Below are positions 1 through 8,430 of a stretch of 45,866 bases of DNA, in pieces. Source of the DNA: a bacterium (GTDB lineage: Bacteria > Actinomycetota > Acidimicrobiia > Acidimicrobiales > Bin134); NCBI GenBank assembly GCA_028819295.1, contig JAPPMA010000083.1:1-45866 (forward strand), in the 5' to 3' direction. Every line of letters begins with the position of its first letter. Position 1 is the first letter of the stretch. Under the pieces are notes generated by a model. That model saw only the letters and a program-made list of their open reading frames with translations. It had not been told where the DNA came from and ran no database searches. A program made the translations under genes and the position numbers.

Positions 1-412
1 CCATGCGGTGCTCGTTGTTGACGTGGCCCTGGTACTTGGTGAACTCCTCGAACATCGGAAGCTGGTTGGCCTCCTGGAAGCCGCCCAGGCCGATGCCCAT
101 GGTTCCCGTCTCGGGGGTGACGATCACCACCGGGCTGTGGGCCCAGTAGGCCGCGGCGATGGCGGTCACGCAGTTGGAGATGCCCGGTCCGTTCTGACCG
201 ATCACCACGCCGTGGCGGCCGCTCACCCGGCTGAATCCGTCGGCCATGTGGGCCGCGCCCTGCTCGTGGACCACCGGCACCAGCTCGATGCCGGCCGGCT
301 CGAAGATGTCCATGGCATCCATGAACGCGCTGCCCATGATGCCGAAGATGGTGTCGACACCGTGGGCGACCATGGTCTCCACGAACGCTTCGCTAGGAGT
401 CATTCGGGTCAT
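1..412 (-). CDS. xsc: Sulfoacetaldehyde acetyltransferase, N-terminal part (runs off the window)
   Basis: The visible ~137 codons are the N-terminal TPP-binding domain of an acetolactate-synthase-like enzyme and match Xsc in pattern: MTPSEAFVETMVAHGVDTIF, then GIMGSAFMDAMDIFEPAGI, the cofactor-activating Glu in VVHEQGAAHMADGFSR, QNGPGISNCVTAI and GLGGFQEANQLPMFEE. The GGFQE and AYW.HSPVV segments favour Xsc over other TPP enzymes. Xsc converts sulfoacetaldehyde plus phosphate to acetyl phosphate and sulfite in the cytoplasm. The start is the ATG at 412 (MTRMTPSEA), preceded by a GGAAAG-type ribosome binding site. It is the third gene of an operon with the molybdoenzyme (60-bp gap) and the Fe-S/NrfD subunit, which suggests that the sulfite it releases is oxidised by that complex. 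The C-terminal two thirds are outside the window. Confidence 0.85.
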   Translation of the reverse strand, partial: MTRMTPSEAFVETMVAHGVDTIFGIMGSAFMDAMDIFEPAGIELVPVVHEQGAAHMADGFSRVSGRHGVVIGQNGPGISNCVTAIAAAYWAHSPVVIVTPETGTMGIGLGGFQEANQLPMFEEFTKYQGHVNNEHRM

Positions 413-434
413 GACTCTTTCCTTTCGTGTTAGT

Positions 435-457
435 GGATTCTCCGCTGAAGGAGATCC
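435..457 (-). promoter_or_regulatory. Intergenic stem-loop between the molybdoenzyme gene and xsc
   Basis: GGAT(t)CTCC pairs with GGAGATCC around a 6-nt loop, giving an 8-bp stem with one bulge in the 60-bp gap between the two genes. It is not followed by a T-run on the minus strand, so it does not look like an intrinsic terminator. It could mark processing or differential stability of the mRNA. This is a structural observation only. Confidence 0.35.
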
Positions 458-471
458 CGCGGGCAAAAAGA

Positions 472-3285
472 TCAGAGCGCATAGGCCGATGGGCTGGGTT
501 TGAGCGGGCGGGAGTACCACAGGGGTCGGCGCAGACCGCCGGGGCCGGGGGCCGGACGGGTCATGGCCAGCCACTCCCGGTAAGCCTTGCGGGCCTCGGC
601 AGTGTCCACCACCACGTCGCCCGGGCTGTCTTCGGCCCGAGCTGGCGTCACCCGCACCCGCTGGTGCCAGCACTGCATGCCCGAAACCGGATCGGGCTGC
701 ACGCTGAACGTCAGGTTCTGGTGGACGCCGGTATCACTCCACCAGATCCGCTCGGTGTCGCCGTCGGCGCTGGCATGGCGCTGCGGTCGGCCTCGACGGG
801 TGAGCCGCCACATCGTGCCGTCGTTGGCGATGTCGGCATCGCCCCCCGTCCACGACCCGCCGTTTTCGGGGTCGAGGCGCCAGCGGCCCATGTGATGCGA
901 TGCGGCCACCACACCGGGTCGGATGCCCTCGGTGCGCCACGCCCCGATCACGAAGTGGCCGATCCGGGTGGTGATCCTCACCAGGCCGCCCATCTCGATG
1001 CCCAGAGCCTCGGCATCGGAGGGGTGGATCCACAGCGGGTGGCGATGGCTGAGCTCCGACAGCCACTTGCTGTTGGCCGAGCGGGTGTGGATCAGCGTCG
1101 GGATGCGAAACGTCGGAACCAGGATGCGCTCATCGCCGGAAAGGTCGAGGTTCTCCCAGTGTACGTGGGAGGGAATCCAGGTGGGGGTGGCGTACTCGGG
1201 CCAGCCCCAGTCGGCCAGCGTCTGCGAGTACAGCTCCAGCTTGCGCGACGGCGTCGGGAAGCCCTCCTTGGGGGTTCCGTCCACCTGCACTGCCGGGGAG
1301 CCGTCGCCCAAGTCGGCCAACTCCAGTCCGGCCAGATCCTCCGCCTCGCCCGACCACGTACCAGGGGTGCCCGAGCGTCGGTACACCCCGGCATCGTCGA
1401 GGTGGCAGCCCTCCAGCTCGGCAGGGTCCACCTCCCGCTCATAAGGCTGGTACATGTCGCCGTCGAGGGCATAGGCGCCCCGGTCGCGCATGAACTCCAA
1501 CGGAGTCTGACCGGCCGCTTCGGCATCGCCGGCCAGGCCGGGAACCGCCGCGAACATCGACCCGTAGTACTCGTCCACACTCATCGGCGTGCCGGGCTGC
1601 TCAATGCTCTCAAACCAGCGGCGGACACCCATGGCGCCGTCGGGGTCGATGCGCCACGACAAGTCGACCCAAAACTCGTTCTCCTCCCACACCTCGCCCG
1701 GGTTGAACTCGTGGGTACGCGACCCATTGGTGACCTCGGCGCCCCGGATCTCGGCGAAGCGGCGCAGCACCGGTTGTCGGAAGCCGATCCAGCGCCCGGC
1801 GTGGGTCTCGAAACTGGCCACATCGTGGCGCTCGGCCCCCACCCCCATGGGCAGCACGTAGTCGGCGAACACCGCCGTCTCCGACCACGTGGGCGTCAGA
1901 GCAACGTGGCAGGCCACCTTGTCGGGGTCTTTGAGCGCCTCCAGCCAGCTGAACCCGTCGGGGTTGGTCCACACCGGGTTGTACACCCGGCTGAAGTACA
2001 CCTCGAGGCGGCCTCGGCCCTCGGCCAGGAAATGGGGCAGCAGGATCGACATCTCGTGGTGGGCCAGCGGGTACTCCCGGGGCCAGCTCAGCTCGTTCCA
2101 CTGCTCGAAGGGCGGTGCTCCCGCCGGGTGGGGCGCCTTGTACTTGTTCCAGCCGTTGCCGGTGGTGCCCCCCACAGTGCCCACCGAGCCGGTGAGCACG
2201 TTGAGGAAGAACAGGCACCGGGCCGTCTGCCAGCCGCCCAGGTTGCCGGCGGCCGCCGCCCGCCAGTTGTGGGAGGCGAACCTGGTGGGATGGGCGCCGA
2301 TGATCTCGGCTATCTCGATGATCTGGGCCGTGGGCACCCCGCACACCCGCTCGGCCTCCTCGGGAGTGTGGGCGGCGTAGTCGTCGAGCAGCGCCGGGCC
2401 CACCGATTCGAATTCCATCGGCCGGTGCGGGTGGCGCTGGCGCAGATAGACCTCCCAGTTGGTCCAGCGCCGCACGAAGTCGCGCTCCCAGGTGCCGTTG
2501 AGCAACAGCAGCCGGGCAATGGCCAGCAACAAGAAGGGCTCGGTGCCCGGCCAGGCGGGCAGCCAGTAGTCGGCCTTGGAACCGGTGTTCGACAGCCGGG
2601 GGTCCACGCAGATTACGGTCGCCCCCTGGCTTTGGGCCTCGATGATCCGCTGGGCGTGGGGGTTGAAATAGTGGCCCGACTCCAGGTGCGACGAGATGAG
2701 GAAGATCACCTCGGCGTTGGCGAAGTCTGCCGACGGGCGGTCGTGGCCCATCCAACTCTGATACCCGACCCGGGCGTTGGAGCTGCACACGTTGGTGTGG
2801 CTGTTGTGGCCGTCCACCCCCCAGCACTGGAGCACCCGCTCGGCGAAGCCGTCCTCGCCGGGGCGGCCCACGTGGTACATGACCTCGTTGTGGCGGCCTT
2901 CGGCGATGGCCCCTCGGATGCGGATGCCGATGTCGGTCAGTGCCTCGTCCCAGCTCACCCGCTCCCATTGCCCCGAGCCCCGCTCACCGGCCTGTCGCAG
3001 CGGATACAGGATGCGCTCGTGGTCGTCGATCTGGTTGAGCGTGGCCGGGCCCTTGGCGCAGTTGCGGCCCCGGCTGGCCGGATGCAGGGGGTTGCCCTCG
3101 ACGCGGTCGATGCGCCCGGTGGCATGGTCCACATGGCACACCAGCCCACAGGCCGCCTCACAGTTGAAGCAGGTGGTGGGCACCAGGGTGTGATGGCGCT
3201 CCACCCGGCGGGGCCAGGCCTTGGCATCAAGCGAGGTGGCGTCGTGCCATGTCTCGTGCGGGGGGTAGCGGTGCAAGTCAGTCAT
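472..3285 (-). CDS. Molybdopterin oxidoreductase catalytic subunit, SoeA/PsrA-like
   Basis: A 937-residue DMSO-reductase-family molybdoenzyme. Cys39, Cys42, Cys46 and Cys76 form the N-terminal [4Fe-4S] motif (CFNCEAACG ... GRNCAKGP). A candidate Mo-ligand cysteine lies in NVCSSNAR. The C-terminal molybdopterin-dinucleotide domain spans roughly residues 780-900. There is no twin-arginine signal, so the enzyme should stay in the cytoplasm, as SoeA does and unlike periplasmic PsrA/PhsA. The start is the ATG at 3285 (MTDLHRYPP), 14 bp after the upstream gene's stop; a longer reading frame to 3354 runs back into that gene and is not favoured. The next gene is xsc, which generates sulfite, so sulfite:quinone oxidoreductase is the best guess. 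Substrate cannot be fixed from sequence; polysulfide, thiosulfate or another oxyanion remain possible. Confidence 0.85.
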   Translation of the reverse strand: MTDLHRYPPHETWHDATSLDAKAWPRRVERHHTLVPTTCFNCEAACGLVCHVDHATGRIDRVEGNPLHPASRGRNCAKGPATLNQIDDHERILYPLRQAGERGSGQWERVSWDEALTDIGIRIRGAIAEGRHNEVMYHVGRPGEDGFAERVLQCWGVDGHNSHTNVCSSNARVGYQSWMGHDRPSADFANAEVIFLISSHLESGHYFNPHAQRIIEAQSQGATVICVDPRLSNTGSKADYWLPAWPGTEPFLLLAIARLLLLNGTWERDFVRRWTNWEVYLRQRHPHRPMEFESVGPALLDDYAAHTPEEAERVCGVPTAQIIEIAEIIGAHPTRFASHNWRAAAAGNLGGWQTARCLFFLNVLTGSVGTVGGTTGNGWNKYKAPHPAGAPPFEQWNELSWPREYPLAHHEMSILLPHFLAEGRGRLEVYFSRVYNPVWTNPDGFSWLEALKDPDKVACHVALTPTWSETAVFADYVLPMGVGAERHDVASFETHAGRWIGFRQPVLRRFAEIRGAEVTNGSRTHEFNPGEVWEENEFWVDLSWRIDPDGAMGVRRWFESIEQPGTPMSVDEYYGSMFAAVPGLAGDAEAAGQTPLEFMRDRGAYALDGDMYQPYEREVDPAELEGCHLDDAGVYRRSGTPGTWSGEAEDLAGLELADLGDGSPAVQVDGTPKEGFPTPSRKLELYSQTLADWGWPEYATPTWIPSHVHWENLDLSGDERILVPTFRIPTLIHTRSANSKWLSELSHRHPLWIHPSDAEALGIEMGGLVRITTRIGHFVIGAWRTEGIRPGVVAASHHMGRWRLDPENGGSWTGGDADIANDGTMWRLTRRGRPQRHASADGDTERIWWSDTGVHQNLTFSVQPDPVSGMQCWHQRVRVTPARAEDSPGDVVVDTAEARKAYREWLAMTRPAPGPGGLRRPLWYSRPLKPSPSAYAL

Positions 3286-3299
3286 GAGTCGACACTCAC

Positions 3300-4817
3300 T
3301 TACGACAGCGGCACGGACTGGCCCGCCCGAACGAAGCTGTCCTCGTAGAACCACATGCCCACCACGGCGCTGATCCCGGCCACTGCGGCGGGGACCAACC
3401 CGGAATCAGTAGCAAGGGCGACGCTCACCAGCACCGCAGGCAAGATCAGACCGAACACCACTCCCCCAAGCCAGAACTGCCGGGCGTATCGACCTTGCGT
3501 CATGGCCGCCACCGCCGCCTCAGCCTGGGCGGTCCCCCGTACCGTCAGCTCGGCGCCGATCAGCACTGCACAGGCGCCGATCCCGCCCAGCATCACCGAA
3601 TACACCATGACCAGGTCGGGCATGTCCATCACCAAGTCGGCCACCGTGTAAACGGCCCCGCCAGCCACCAACGCCTGCGCCAACAGCGTGGGCAACACCA
3701 AGGGCGACTGCCACAGGTCGCGCCCCTCGCACTGGCCGAACAAAAAGGCGGTGTAGCCGGCCGTGGCCGCCCCGAGCAGCACAACCAGCACGGACAACAG
3801 AACTTGTGCTCCGGGGGATTCGACCAAGCCGGCCCAGAGCCACGCGCCACACAGCACGGTAAATGCCCCCAGTACCGCGGCGCCCTTTACCAGCCACGAC
3901 CGGCGGTTGGCCCGGGTGATCAGATAGTAGACGCGTTCCGGACGTTTCAGATCCCCCACCAGCAACACAGCAGTCACCGCCAAAAAGAACCATGCCACCA
4001 CCGACGGCATAACTGCGACTGCGGTCTGTTCGTAGTAGTGCCCGCCGAGCGTCACCATCAGCGCGGCCATCATCATCACGCCGGCGGCCACCGCCTTGGT
4101 GACCAGATAGCTCGACACCTTCGCCTTCCACATCATCTGGTGAGCTGTGGTGTAGACGGTGCGGGCCACCACGCTGTCGCCGGCGAGATCAGCCGTCGGA
4201 TGCTGGGCGGTGGTGTCGGCCCAGATCATCCCGTCGGGCGCTATTGCGGTGCGCAGCGGGTCAAGCGAGGCTTGATCGGCGCCCCGGTAGTACACCTTGG
4301 GCTGCGTGTTCTGCTCCGGGGCCCGCACCACGGTGTCGCTTCGGGCGATGAGCTCGGTGGTGGCATCGGTCGGGTCGTCGAGGTCGGCCACCTTGATGGC
4401 GTGGGTGGGGCACACCACCACACAGCTCGGCTCGAGGCCCTGCTCGATGCGGTGGTTGCAGAAATTGCACTTGTTGGCCGTGTTGGTAACCGGATTGATG
4501 TAGATGGCGTCATAGGGACAGGCATTCATGCACCCCTTGCAGCCGATGCAGTTGCCGTCGTCGAAGTCGACCACCCCGTTGTCCGCCCGGAACAGGGCGT
4601 TGGTGGGGCAGATGGAGATGCAGGGCGCGTCGTCGCAGTGGTTGCAGCGCATCACCGAGAAGTGCCGACCGACATCGGGAAACGTGCCGGTCTCGATGTA
4701 CTTCACCCAGGTTCGGTTCACCCCCAGGGGAACCTCGTGCTCGGCCTTGCAGGCCACCGTGCAGGCATGGCACCCGATGCAGCTCTCGCTGTCGAGGAGG
4801 AACCCGAGCCGGGTCAC
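3300..4817 (-). CDS. Fused 4Fe-4S ferredoxin / NrfD-type membrane anchor (electron-transfer subunit)
   Basis: A 505-residue fusion of two subunits that are usually separate. Residues ~1-190 carry four cysteine clusters (CIGCHACTVAC, CNHCDDAPCISIC, CIGCKGCMNAC and CNFCN...CVVVC), enough for four [4Fe-4S] centres as in PsrB/SoeB/DmsB. From about residue 230 there are eight predicted membrane helices of NrfD/PsrC type, with YTAFLFGQCEGRDLWQSP between helices 4 and 5. It should pass electrons between the molybdoenzyme and the quinone pool. I chose the GTG at 4817 (VTRLGFLLDSESC) because GGAGGG lies 8 nt upstream; the frame stays open to an ATG at 4874, but that adds an unconserved leader. It is the first gene of the three-gene operon ending in xsc. 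Confidence 0.85.
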   Translation of the reverse strand: MTRLGFLLDSESCIGCHACTVACKAEHEVPLGVNRTWVKYIETGTFPDVGRHFSVMRCNHCDDAPCISICPTNALFRADNGVVDFDDGNCIGCKGCMNACPYDAIYINPVTNTANKCNFCNHRIEQGLEPSCVVVCPTHAIKVADLDDPTDATTELIARSDTVVRAPEQNTQPKVYYRGADQASLDPLRTAIAPDGMIWADTTAQHPTADLAGDSVVARTVYTTAHQMMWKAKVSSYLVTKAVAAGVMMMAALMVTLGGHYYEQTAVAVMPSVVAWFFLAVTAVLLVGDLKRPERVYYLITRANRRSWLVKGAAVLGAFTVLCGAWLWAGLVESPGAQVLLSVLVVLLGAATAGYTAFLFGQCEGRDLWQSPLVLPTLLAQALVAGGAVYTVADLVMDMPDLVMVYSVMLGGIGACAVLIGAELTVRGTAQAEAAVAAMTQGRYARQFWLGGVVFGLILPAVLVSVALATDSGLVPAAVAGISAVVGMWFYEDSFVRAGQSVPLS

Positions 4818-4959
4818 CCGAGGCCCTCCAAGCTCATCTCGGGCCTGCGAGCCAGTCGGCGGATGCCAGCGCACAGCGCATGCATCTGGTGATCGAAGGT
4901 GTCCTCGGGGTCATGGGGCAGGGCGAAGTTAGCAGGTACAGCGACCCTTTAAATCCTCG

Positions 4960-4987
4960 TTGGAATCCAAACGCGCCTCGGTAGGCT
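4960..4987 (+). promoter_or_regulatory. Putative leaderless promoter of the MFS gene
   Basis: TTGGAA (4960-4965) and TAGGCT (4982-4987) are separated by 16 bp. The -10 box ends 7 nt before the GTG at 4995, where transcription would begin. There is no Shine-Dalgarno sequence between them. Confidence 0.4.
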
Positions 4988-4994
4988 CACAGCA

Positions 4995-6341
4995 GTGGGC
5001 GAGAATACCGTCGGGCGGCTAGAGCATGACGACGACGGGATCGTCGGCGGACCTTGGATTGAGGCCGAGTCCGAAGGACGCGGCCTGGGCGCGCTCCGGG
5101 CGCTGCTGGCCGGAATGGGCCTCATCATGGTGGGCAACGGGCTTCAAGGAGCAGTGCTCGGTGTGCGGGCCGGAAACGAGGGGTTCGGACTGGCCGTCAC
5201 CGGCGCAGTCATGGCCGGCTATTTCCTGGGCTTTCTGCTTGGGGCGAAGCTGGCCGAGCACTTCCTGGGGGCTGTGGGCCATATTCGGGTGTTCGCCGCT
5301 CTGGCCTCGATTGCGTCGGCGGTCTCCATCCTCCACCCGCTGTGGGTGAATCCCCCCGCATGGGTGGTGCTGCGGGTGATCTTCGGGGTGTGCATGGCGG
5401 GGATACTCGTCACGGTGGAGTCGTGGCTCAACGACATGGGCACCAAGGCCAACCGGGGTCGGCTGTTGGGCGCATACTCGGTTGTGACAATGGGCGGGCT
5501 GGCAGTCGGGCAGCTTCTGCTCAACGGCGGCAACACCGCAGACTTCGACCTCTACATCTTCTCTTCGGCGCTGATTTCGGTCGCCCTGGTGCCCATCGCC
5601 CTGTCGGCCACGAGCGCGCCTCCGCTGATGGCACCCGTGCCGTTGCCGTTGCGCCAGCTCATCACCCTGGTTCCCACGGGGGTACTCACCGGCTTTTGCG
5701 CCGGGGTGAGCCACGGTGCTCTCCTCGGGGTGGGGGCGGTGTACGCGGCCAGCGAGGGGCTGCCCGCATCTCGCATCGCCCTATTCTTATCGGCGGCCAC
5801 CATCGGGGCAATCGTGTTCGTCTGGCCCATTGGGGCCATTTCCGACCGCATGTCACGGCGAGTGGTCATCTTTGTGGTGGCCACCGCCGCGGCGGGCCTT
5901 GCCGCGATCATGGCTCTGATCACGCCCGGAACTGGCCTGTCGCTGACACTCATGTTCCTCTTCGGCGGCACCACCTACCCCCTCTACTCACTGGCCGTCA
6001 GCCACATCGGCGACTGGGTGCCGTCGAATCAGCTAAGCGGCGCCAGCGCGGGGATGGTAAGGGTTACCGGCATCGGCGCGGTGATCGGCCCGGTGGTTGC
6101 CGGACTGGCCATGGCCCTCACCTCCCCTTGGGCGTTCTTCATCGTGCTGGTTGCACCGCACGCGGTGATCTCAATGGTCATCGGCGGGAGGATCGCGGCC
6201 CGCAAAGGCATACTTGCCAACGAGCAGACCAAGTTCGCACCGTGGCCGGTGCGAGCCTCGGCCATGGCGCTGAATCTCATCCTCCGGCCGACACGGCCCA
6301 TGAGGAAGAACAACCGGATAGGCAGCGATCAAGACAACTAG
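4995..6341 (+). CDS. MFS transporter, YcaD-like
   Basis: A 448-residue major facilitator protein with about 12 hydrophobic helices and a charged cytoplasmic N-terminus of ~30 residues. MFS signatures are visible: the loop between helices 2 and 3 (GAKLAEHFLGAVGHIR), an Arg/Asn-containing helix-4 region (LRVIFGVCMAGILVTVESWLND) and GAISDRMSRRVV in the second half. The ESWLN motif is characteristic of the YcaD/TsgA-like branch, whose substrates are mostly unknown. The start is a GTG with a TAGGCT box 7 nt upstream and no ribosome binding site. It is divergent from the xsc operon (178 bp between starts), so export of sulfite or uptake of a sulfonate is conceivable, but the sequence gives no direct support. 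Confidence 0.85.
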   Translation: MGENTVGRLEHDDDGIVGGPWIEAESEGRGLGALRALLAGMGLIMVGNGLQGAVLGVRAGNEGFGLAVTGAVMAGYFLGFLLGAKLAEHFLGAVGHIRVFAALASIASAVSILHPLWVNPPAWVVLRVIFGVCMAGILVTVESWLNDMGTKANRGRLLGAYSVVTMGGLAVGQLLLNGGNTADFDLYIFSSALISVALVPIALSATSAPPLMAPVPLPLRQLITLVPTGVLTGFCAGVSHGALLGVGAVYAASEGLPASRIALFLSAATIGAIVFVWPIGAISDRMSRRVVIFVVATAAAGLAAIMALITPGTGLSLTLMFLFGGTTYPLYSLAVSHIGDWVPSNQLSGASAGMVRVTGIGAVIGPVVAGLAMALTSPWAFFIVLVAPHAVISMVIGGRIAARKGILANEQTKFAPWPVRASAMALNLILRPTRPMRKNNRIGSDQDN

Positions 6342-6351
6342 CCAGCTTCCA

Positions 6352-6380
6352 TAGCATTTTACATAGTTTTTCCATATATT
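6352..6380 (+). promoter_or_regulatory. Putative leaderless promoter of the pretoxin-like gene
   Basis: A 45-bp AT-rich island in otherwise GC-rich DNA. TATATT (6375-6380) lies 6 nt before the ATG at 6387. There is no Shine-Dalgarno sequence; a possible weak -35 is TAGCAT at 6352-6357. Confidence 0.45.
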
Positions 6381-6386
6381 TACTGT

Positions 6387-7490
6387 ATGCCCACAGTAGC
6401 GATGGATGCAGAGGCGGCCTTTGGCCTGGCCTTCGACTACCTGGCGGTCGCCGACGAGCTCGACCTACGACACCAACGATGGGCCGCAGTGGTCAACGAG
6501 GTGGAGTACTGGCTGGGCGAGGGGCACTACCCGGTAGGCCAGGCACTCGGTGGGATCGCCCGGCAACTCCGGGTCGACTCCGAGGACATCTCCCAGCGGG
6601 CGCAGATGATCCTCTTGGGCCCCGAGGGGCTCAACCTGGCCCTGTGGGCCATCGAAGTGCTGCGCAACACCCCGGAGGCGTGGGGGGGAGACCAGATTGT
6701 GTCGAGGGCAGACCTGGAAGGCTTCGTCACCCGCGCCGACGAGTTGGGCGAGGCCTCCCGGATCCTGCTCGCCAATCGCAGCCTGTTCACCATGGTGGAC
6801 ACGGCCCGCAACAACCGCGACTACTTGTCCGATCCCACCGAGGGGTTCTCGGCCAGCGGCGGTGACGGGCGCATCAGCCTCGACGACCTTGACGCCTTCG
6901 AGTCCAAGATGTCGGCCTACACCACCTTGCTGCCCTACTTGGCCGCCATCGACACCGCAGCCCAGGGTGATCCAACCAAAGCCGACCGGTTTCTGTCAAA
7001 GGCCGACTTCGAGGCCATCGCCGCCGATGAGAGCCTGCCTCCGGAGGTGCGGGAGGCGGCTGCCGCGGTCATCGCCCACGGCGCCTACCACCGCAAGGAC
7101 GGCTTCGGCTGGGACGACGCGGGGTTCTGGGCCATGGAGGTCGCCGGCGTGCTGCCGGTGGTGGGCGAGATCGTGGACACCACCCGGGCGCTGTATGCGC
7201 TGAGCCAGGGCGACTGGCGCTCGGCGCTGATGTTCGCCGGGAGGGTGGCCATGCCCCTGGGGACGGGCAAGACGCTGAGTGCGGCCCGGGCGCTGATGGA
7301 GATGGGCCGCCGCCGCGCGTTCAAGGAGATGCAGTACTACACCATCACCCAGTCGGCGGATAAGGCCAAGAAGAAGGTGGGCAAGATCGTACGGAACAAG
7401 GCCACCAACAAGGCCAAGGAGACTTACCAAGATTGGCGGGACGACTCGCCAGCGGGATTCGAGTACCTGTCATCTGTGCCCCGCCCGTAG
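6387..7490 (+). CDS. Hypothetical protein with EF-hand-like segments and a pretoxin-like region
   Basis: A 367-residue protein I cannot assign to a characterised family. Residues ~5-75 look like a helical hairpin (FDYLAVADELDLRHQRWAAV ... ISQRAQMIL). Three Asp-rich modules follow, each resembling an EF-hand or the 'DGxIxxxDL' repeats of secreted effectors: GGDQIVSRADLEGF, GDGRISLDDLDAF and DRFLSKADFEAI, the last continuing LPPEVREAAA. Residues ~245-285 (VLPVVGEIVDTTRALYALSQ) resemble the hydrophobic pretoxin (TG-type) region that precedes the toxic domain in polymorphic toxins. The remaining ~90 residues are Lys/Arg-rich (AKKKVGKIVRNKATNKAKE) with no recognisable nuclease motif. There is no signal peptide. 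It could be a toxin scaffold that has lost its warhead, or a secreted WXG-like substrate. No obvious immunity gene follows. Confidence 0.7.
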   Translation: MPTVAMDAEAAFGLAFDYLAVADELDLRHQRWAAVVNEVEYWLGEGHYPVGQALGGIARQLRVDSEDISQRAQMILLGPEGLNLALWAIEVLRNTPEAWGGDQIVSRADLEGFVTRADELGEASRILLANRSLFTMVDTARNNRDYLSDPTEGFSASGGDGRISLDDLDAFESKMSAYTTLLPYLAAIDTAAQGDPTKADRFLSKADFEAIAADESLPPEVREAAAAVIAHGAYHRKDGFGWDDAGFWAMEVAGVLPVVGEIVDTTRALYALSQGDWRSALMFAGRVAMPLGTGKTLSAARALMEMGRRRAFKEMQYYTITQSADKAKKKVGKIVRNKATNKAKETYQDWRDDSPAGFEYLSSVPRP

Positions 7491-7499
7491 TCTTGACCC

Positions 7500-8399
7500 A
7501 TGGTCTCGGAGCTGTTCGACGCCGAAGCGTGGAAGCCGGTGGAGGGATTCGACCTCACCGACGTGACCTATCACCGCGCCGTGAACCAGGCCACGGTGCG
7601 GATCGCCTTCGACCGTCCCGAAGCACGCAACGCCTTTCGCCCCCACACGGTGGACGAGCTGTATCGCACCCTGGACCACGCCCGCATGACCCCCGATGTG
7701 GGCACCGTGCTGCTCACCGGCAACGGGCCGTCGCCGAAAGACGGCGGTTGGGCGTTCAGCTCCGGGGGCGACCAGCGCATCCGGGGCGCCGACGGCTACC
7801 AGTACGCCAGCGGCGAGACGGCCGACACGGTGGACGATGCCCGCACCGGACGCCTGCACATCCTGGAGGTGCAGCGGCTCATCCGGTTCATGCCCAAGGT
7901 GGTGATTGCCGTGGTGCCGGGGTGGGCGGCCGGCGGCGGCCACAGCCTGCATGTGGTGAGCGACATGACCTTGGCGTCGGCCGAGCACGCCATGTTCAAG
8001 CAGACCGACGCCGACGTGGCCAGCTTCGACGGCGGCTTCGGCTCCGCCTACCTGGCCCGCCAAGTGGGCCAGAAGCGGGCCCGGGAGGTGTTCTTCGTGG
8101 GCAAGGCCTACACCGCGGCCGAAGCCCACGAGATGGGCATGGTCAACGCGGTGGTGCCCCATGCCGAGCTGGAGCAGACGGCCCTTGAGTGGGCCGCGGC
8201 GGTGAACGCCAAGAGCCCCACCGCCCAGCGCATGCTGAAGTTCGCCTTCAACCTCATCGACGACGGTTTGGTGGGCCAGCAGGTGTTCGCCGGGGAGGCC
8301 ACCCGGCTGGCCTACGGCACCGACGAGGCCGCCGAGGGCCGGGACTCGTTCCTCGAGAAGCGCGACGCCGATTTCTCGAAGTTCCCGTACCACTTCTAG
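7500..8399 (+). CDS. menB: 1,4-dihydroxy-2-naphthoyl-CoA synthase
   Basis: A 299-residue crotonase-fold enzyme with the specific MenB signatures: GGWAFSSGGDQRIRG (residues ~82-96), WAAGGGHSLHVVSDMTLAS, and the active-site segment FKQTDADVASFDGGFGSAY followed by LARQVGQKRAREVFF. It ends KFPYHF, like other MenB proteins. It closes the naphthoate ring of o-succinylbenzoyl-CoA in menaquinone synthesis, in the cytoplasm. No other men genes are in the window, so the pathway is scattered. The ATG at 7500 lies 6 nt after a TAGTCT box and lacks a ribosome binding site, suggesting a leaderless message. Confidence 0.95.
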   Translation: MVSELFDAEAWKPVEGFDLTDVTYHRAVNQATVRIAFDRPEARNAFRPHTVDELYRTLDHARMTPDVGTVLLTGNGPSPKDGGWAFSSGGDQRIRGADGYQYASGETADTVDDARTGRLHILEVQRLIRFMPKVVIAVVPGWAAGGGHSLHVVSDMTLASAEHAMFKQTDADVASFDGGFGSAYLARQVGQKRAREVFFVGKAYTAAEAHEMGMVNAVVPHAELEQTALEWAAAVNAKSPTAQRMLKFAFNLIDDGLVGQQVFAGEATRLAYGTDEAAEGRDSFLEKRDADFSKFPYHF

Positions 8400-8430
8400 T
8401 TCTAATCGGCCCTCGTTCTAGGGTTCGGCC

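Noticed and set aside
8..433. Plus-strand frame opposite xsc
   Set aside because: The opposite strand carries recognisable Xsc sequence; this frame has no family resemblance.
1610..2968. Second long minus-strand frame inside the molybdoenzyme gene
   Set aside because: Out-of-frame overlap of an intact enzyme gene, Arg/Pro/Gly-rich, with no motifs.
427..3348. Very long plus-strand reading frame opposite the molybdoenzyme
   Set aside because: It is antisense to a gene with clear cysteine and molybdopterin motifs. Its composition (His/Gly/Pro/Val-rich) is typical of the reverse strand of high-GC genes.
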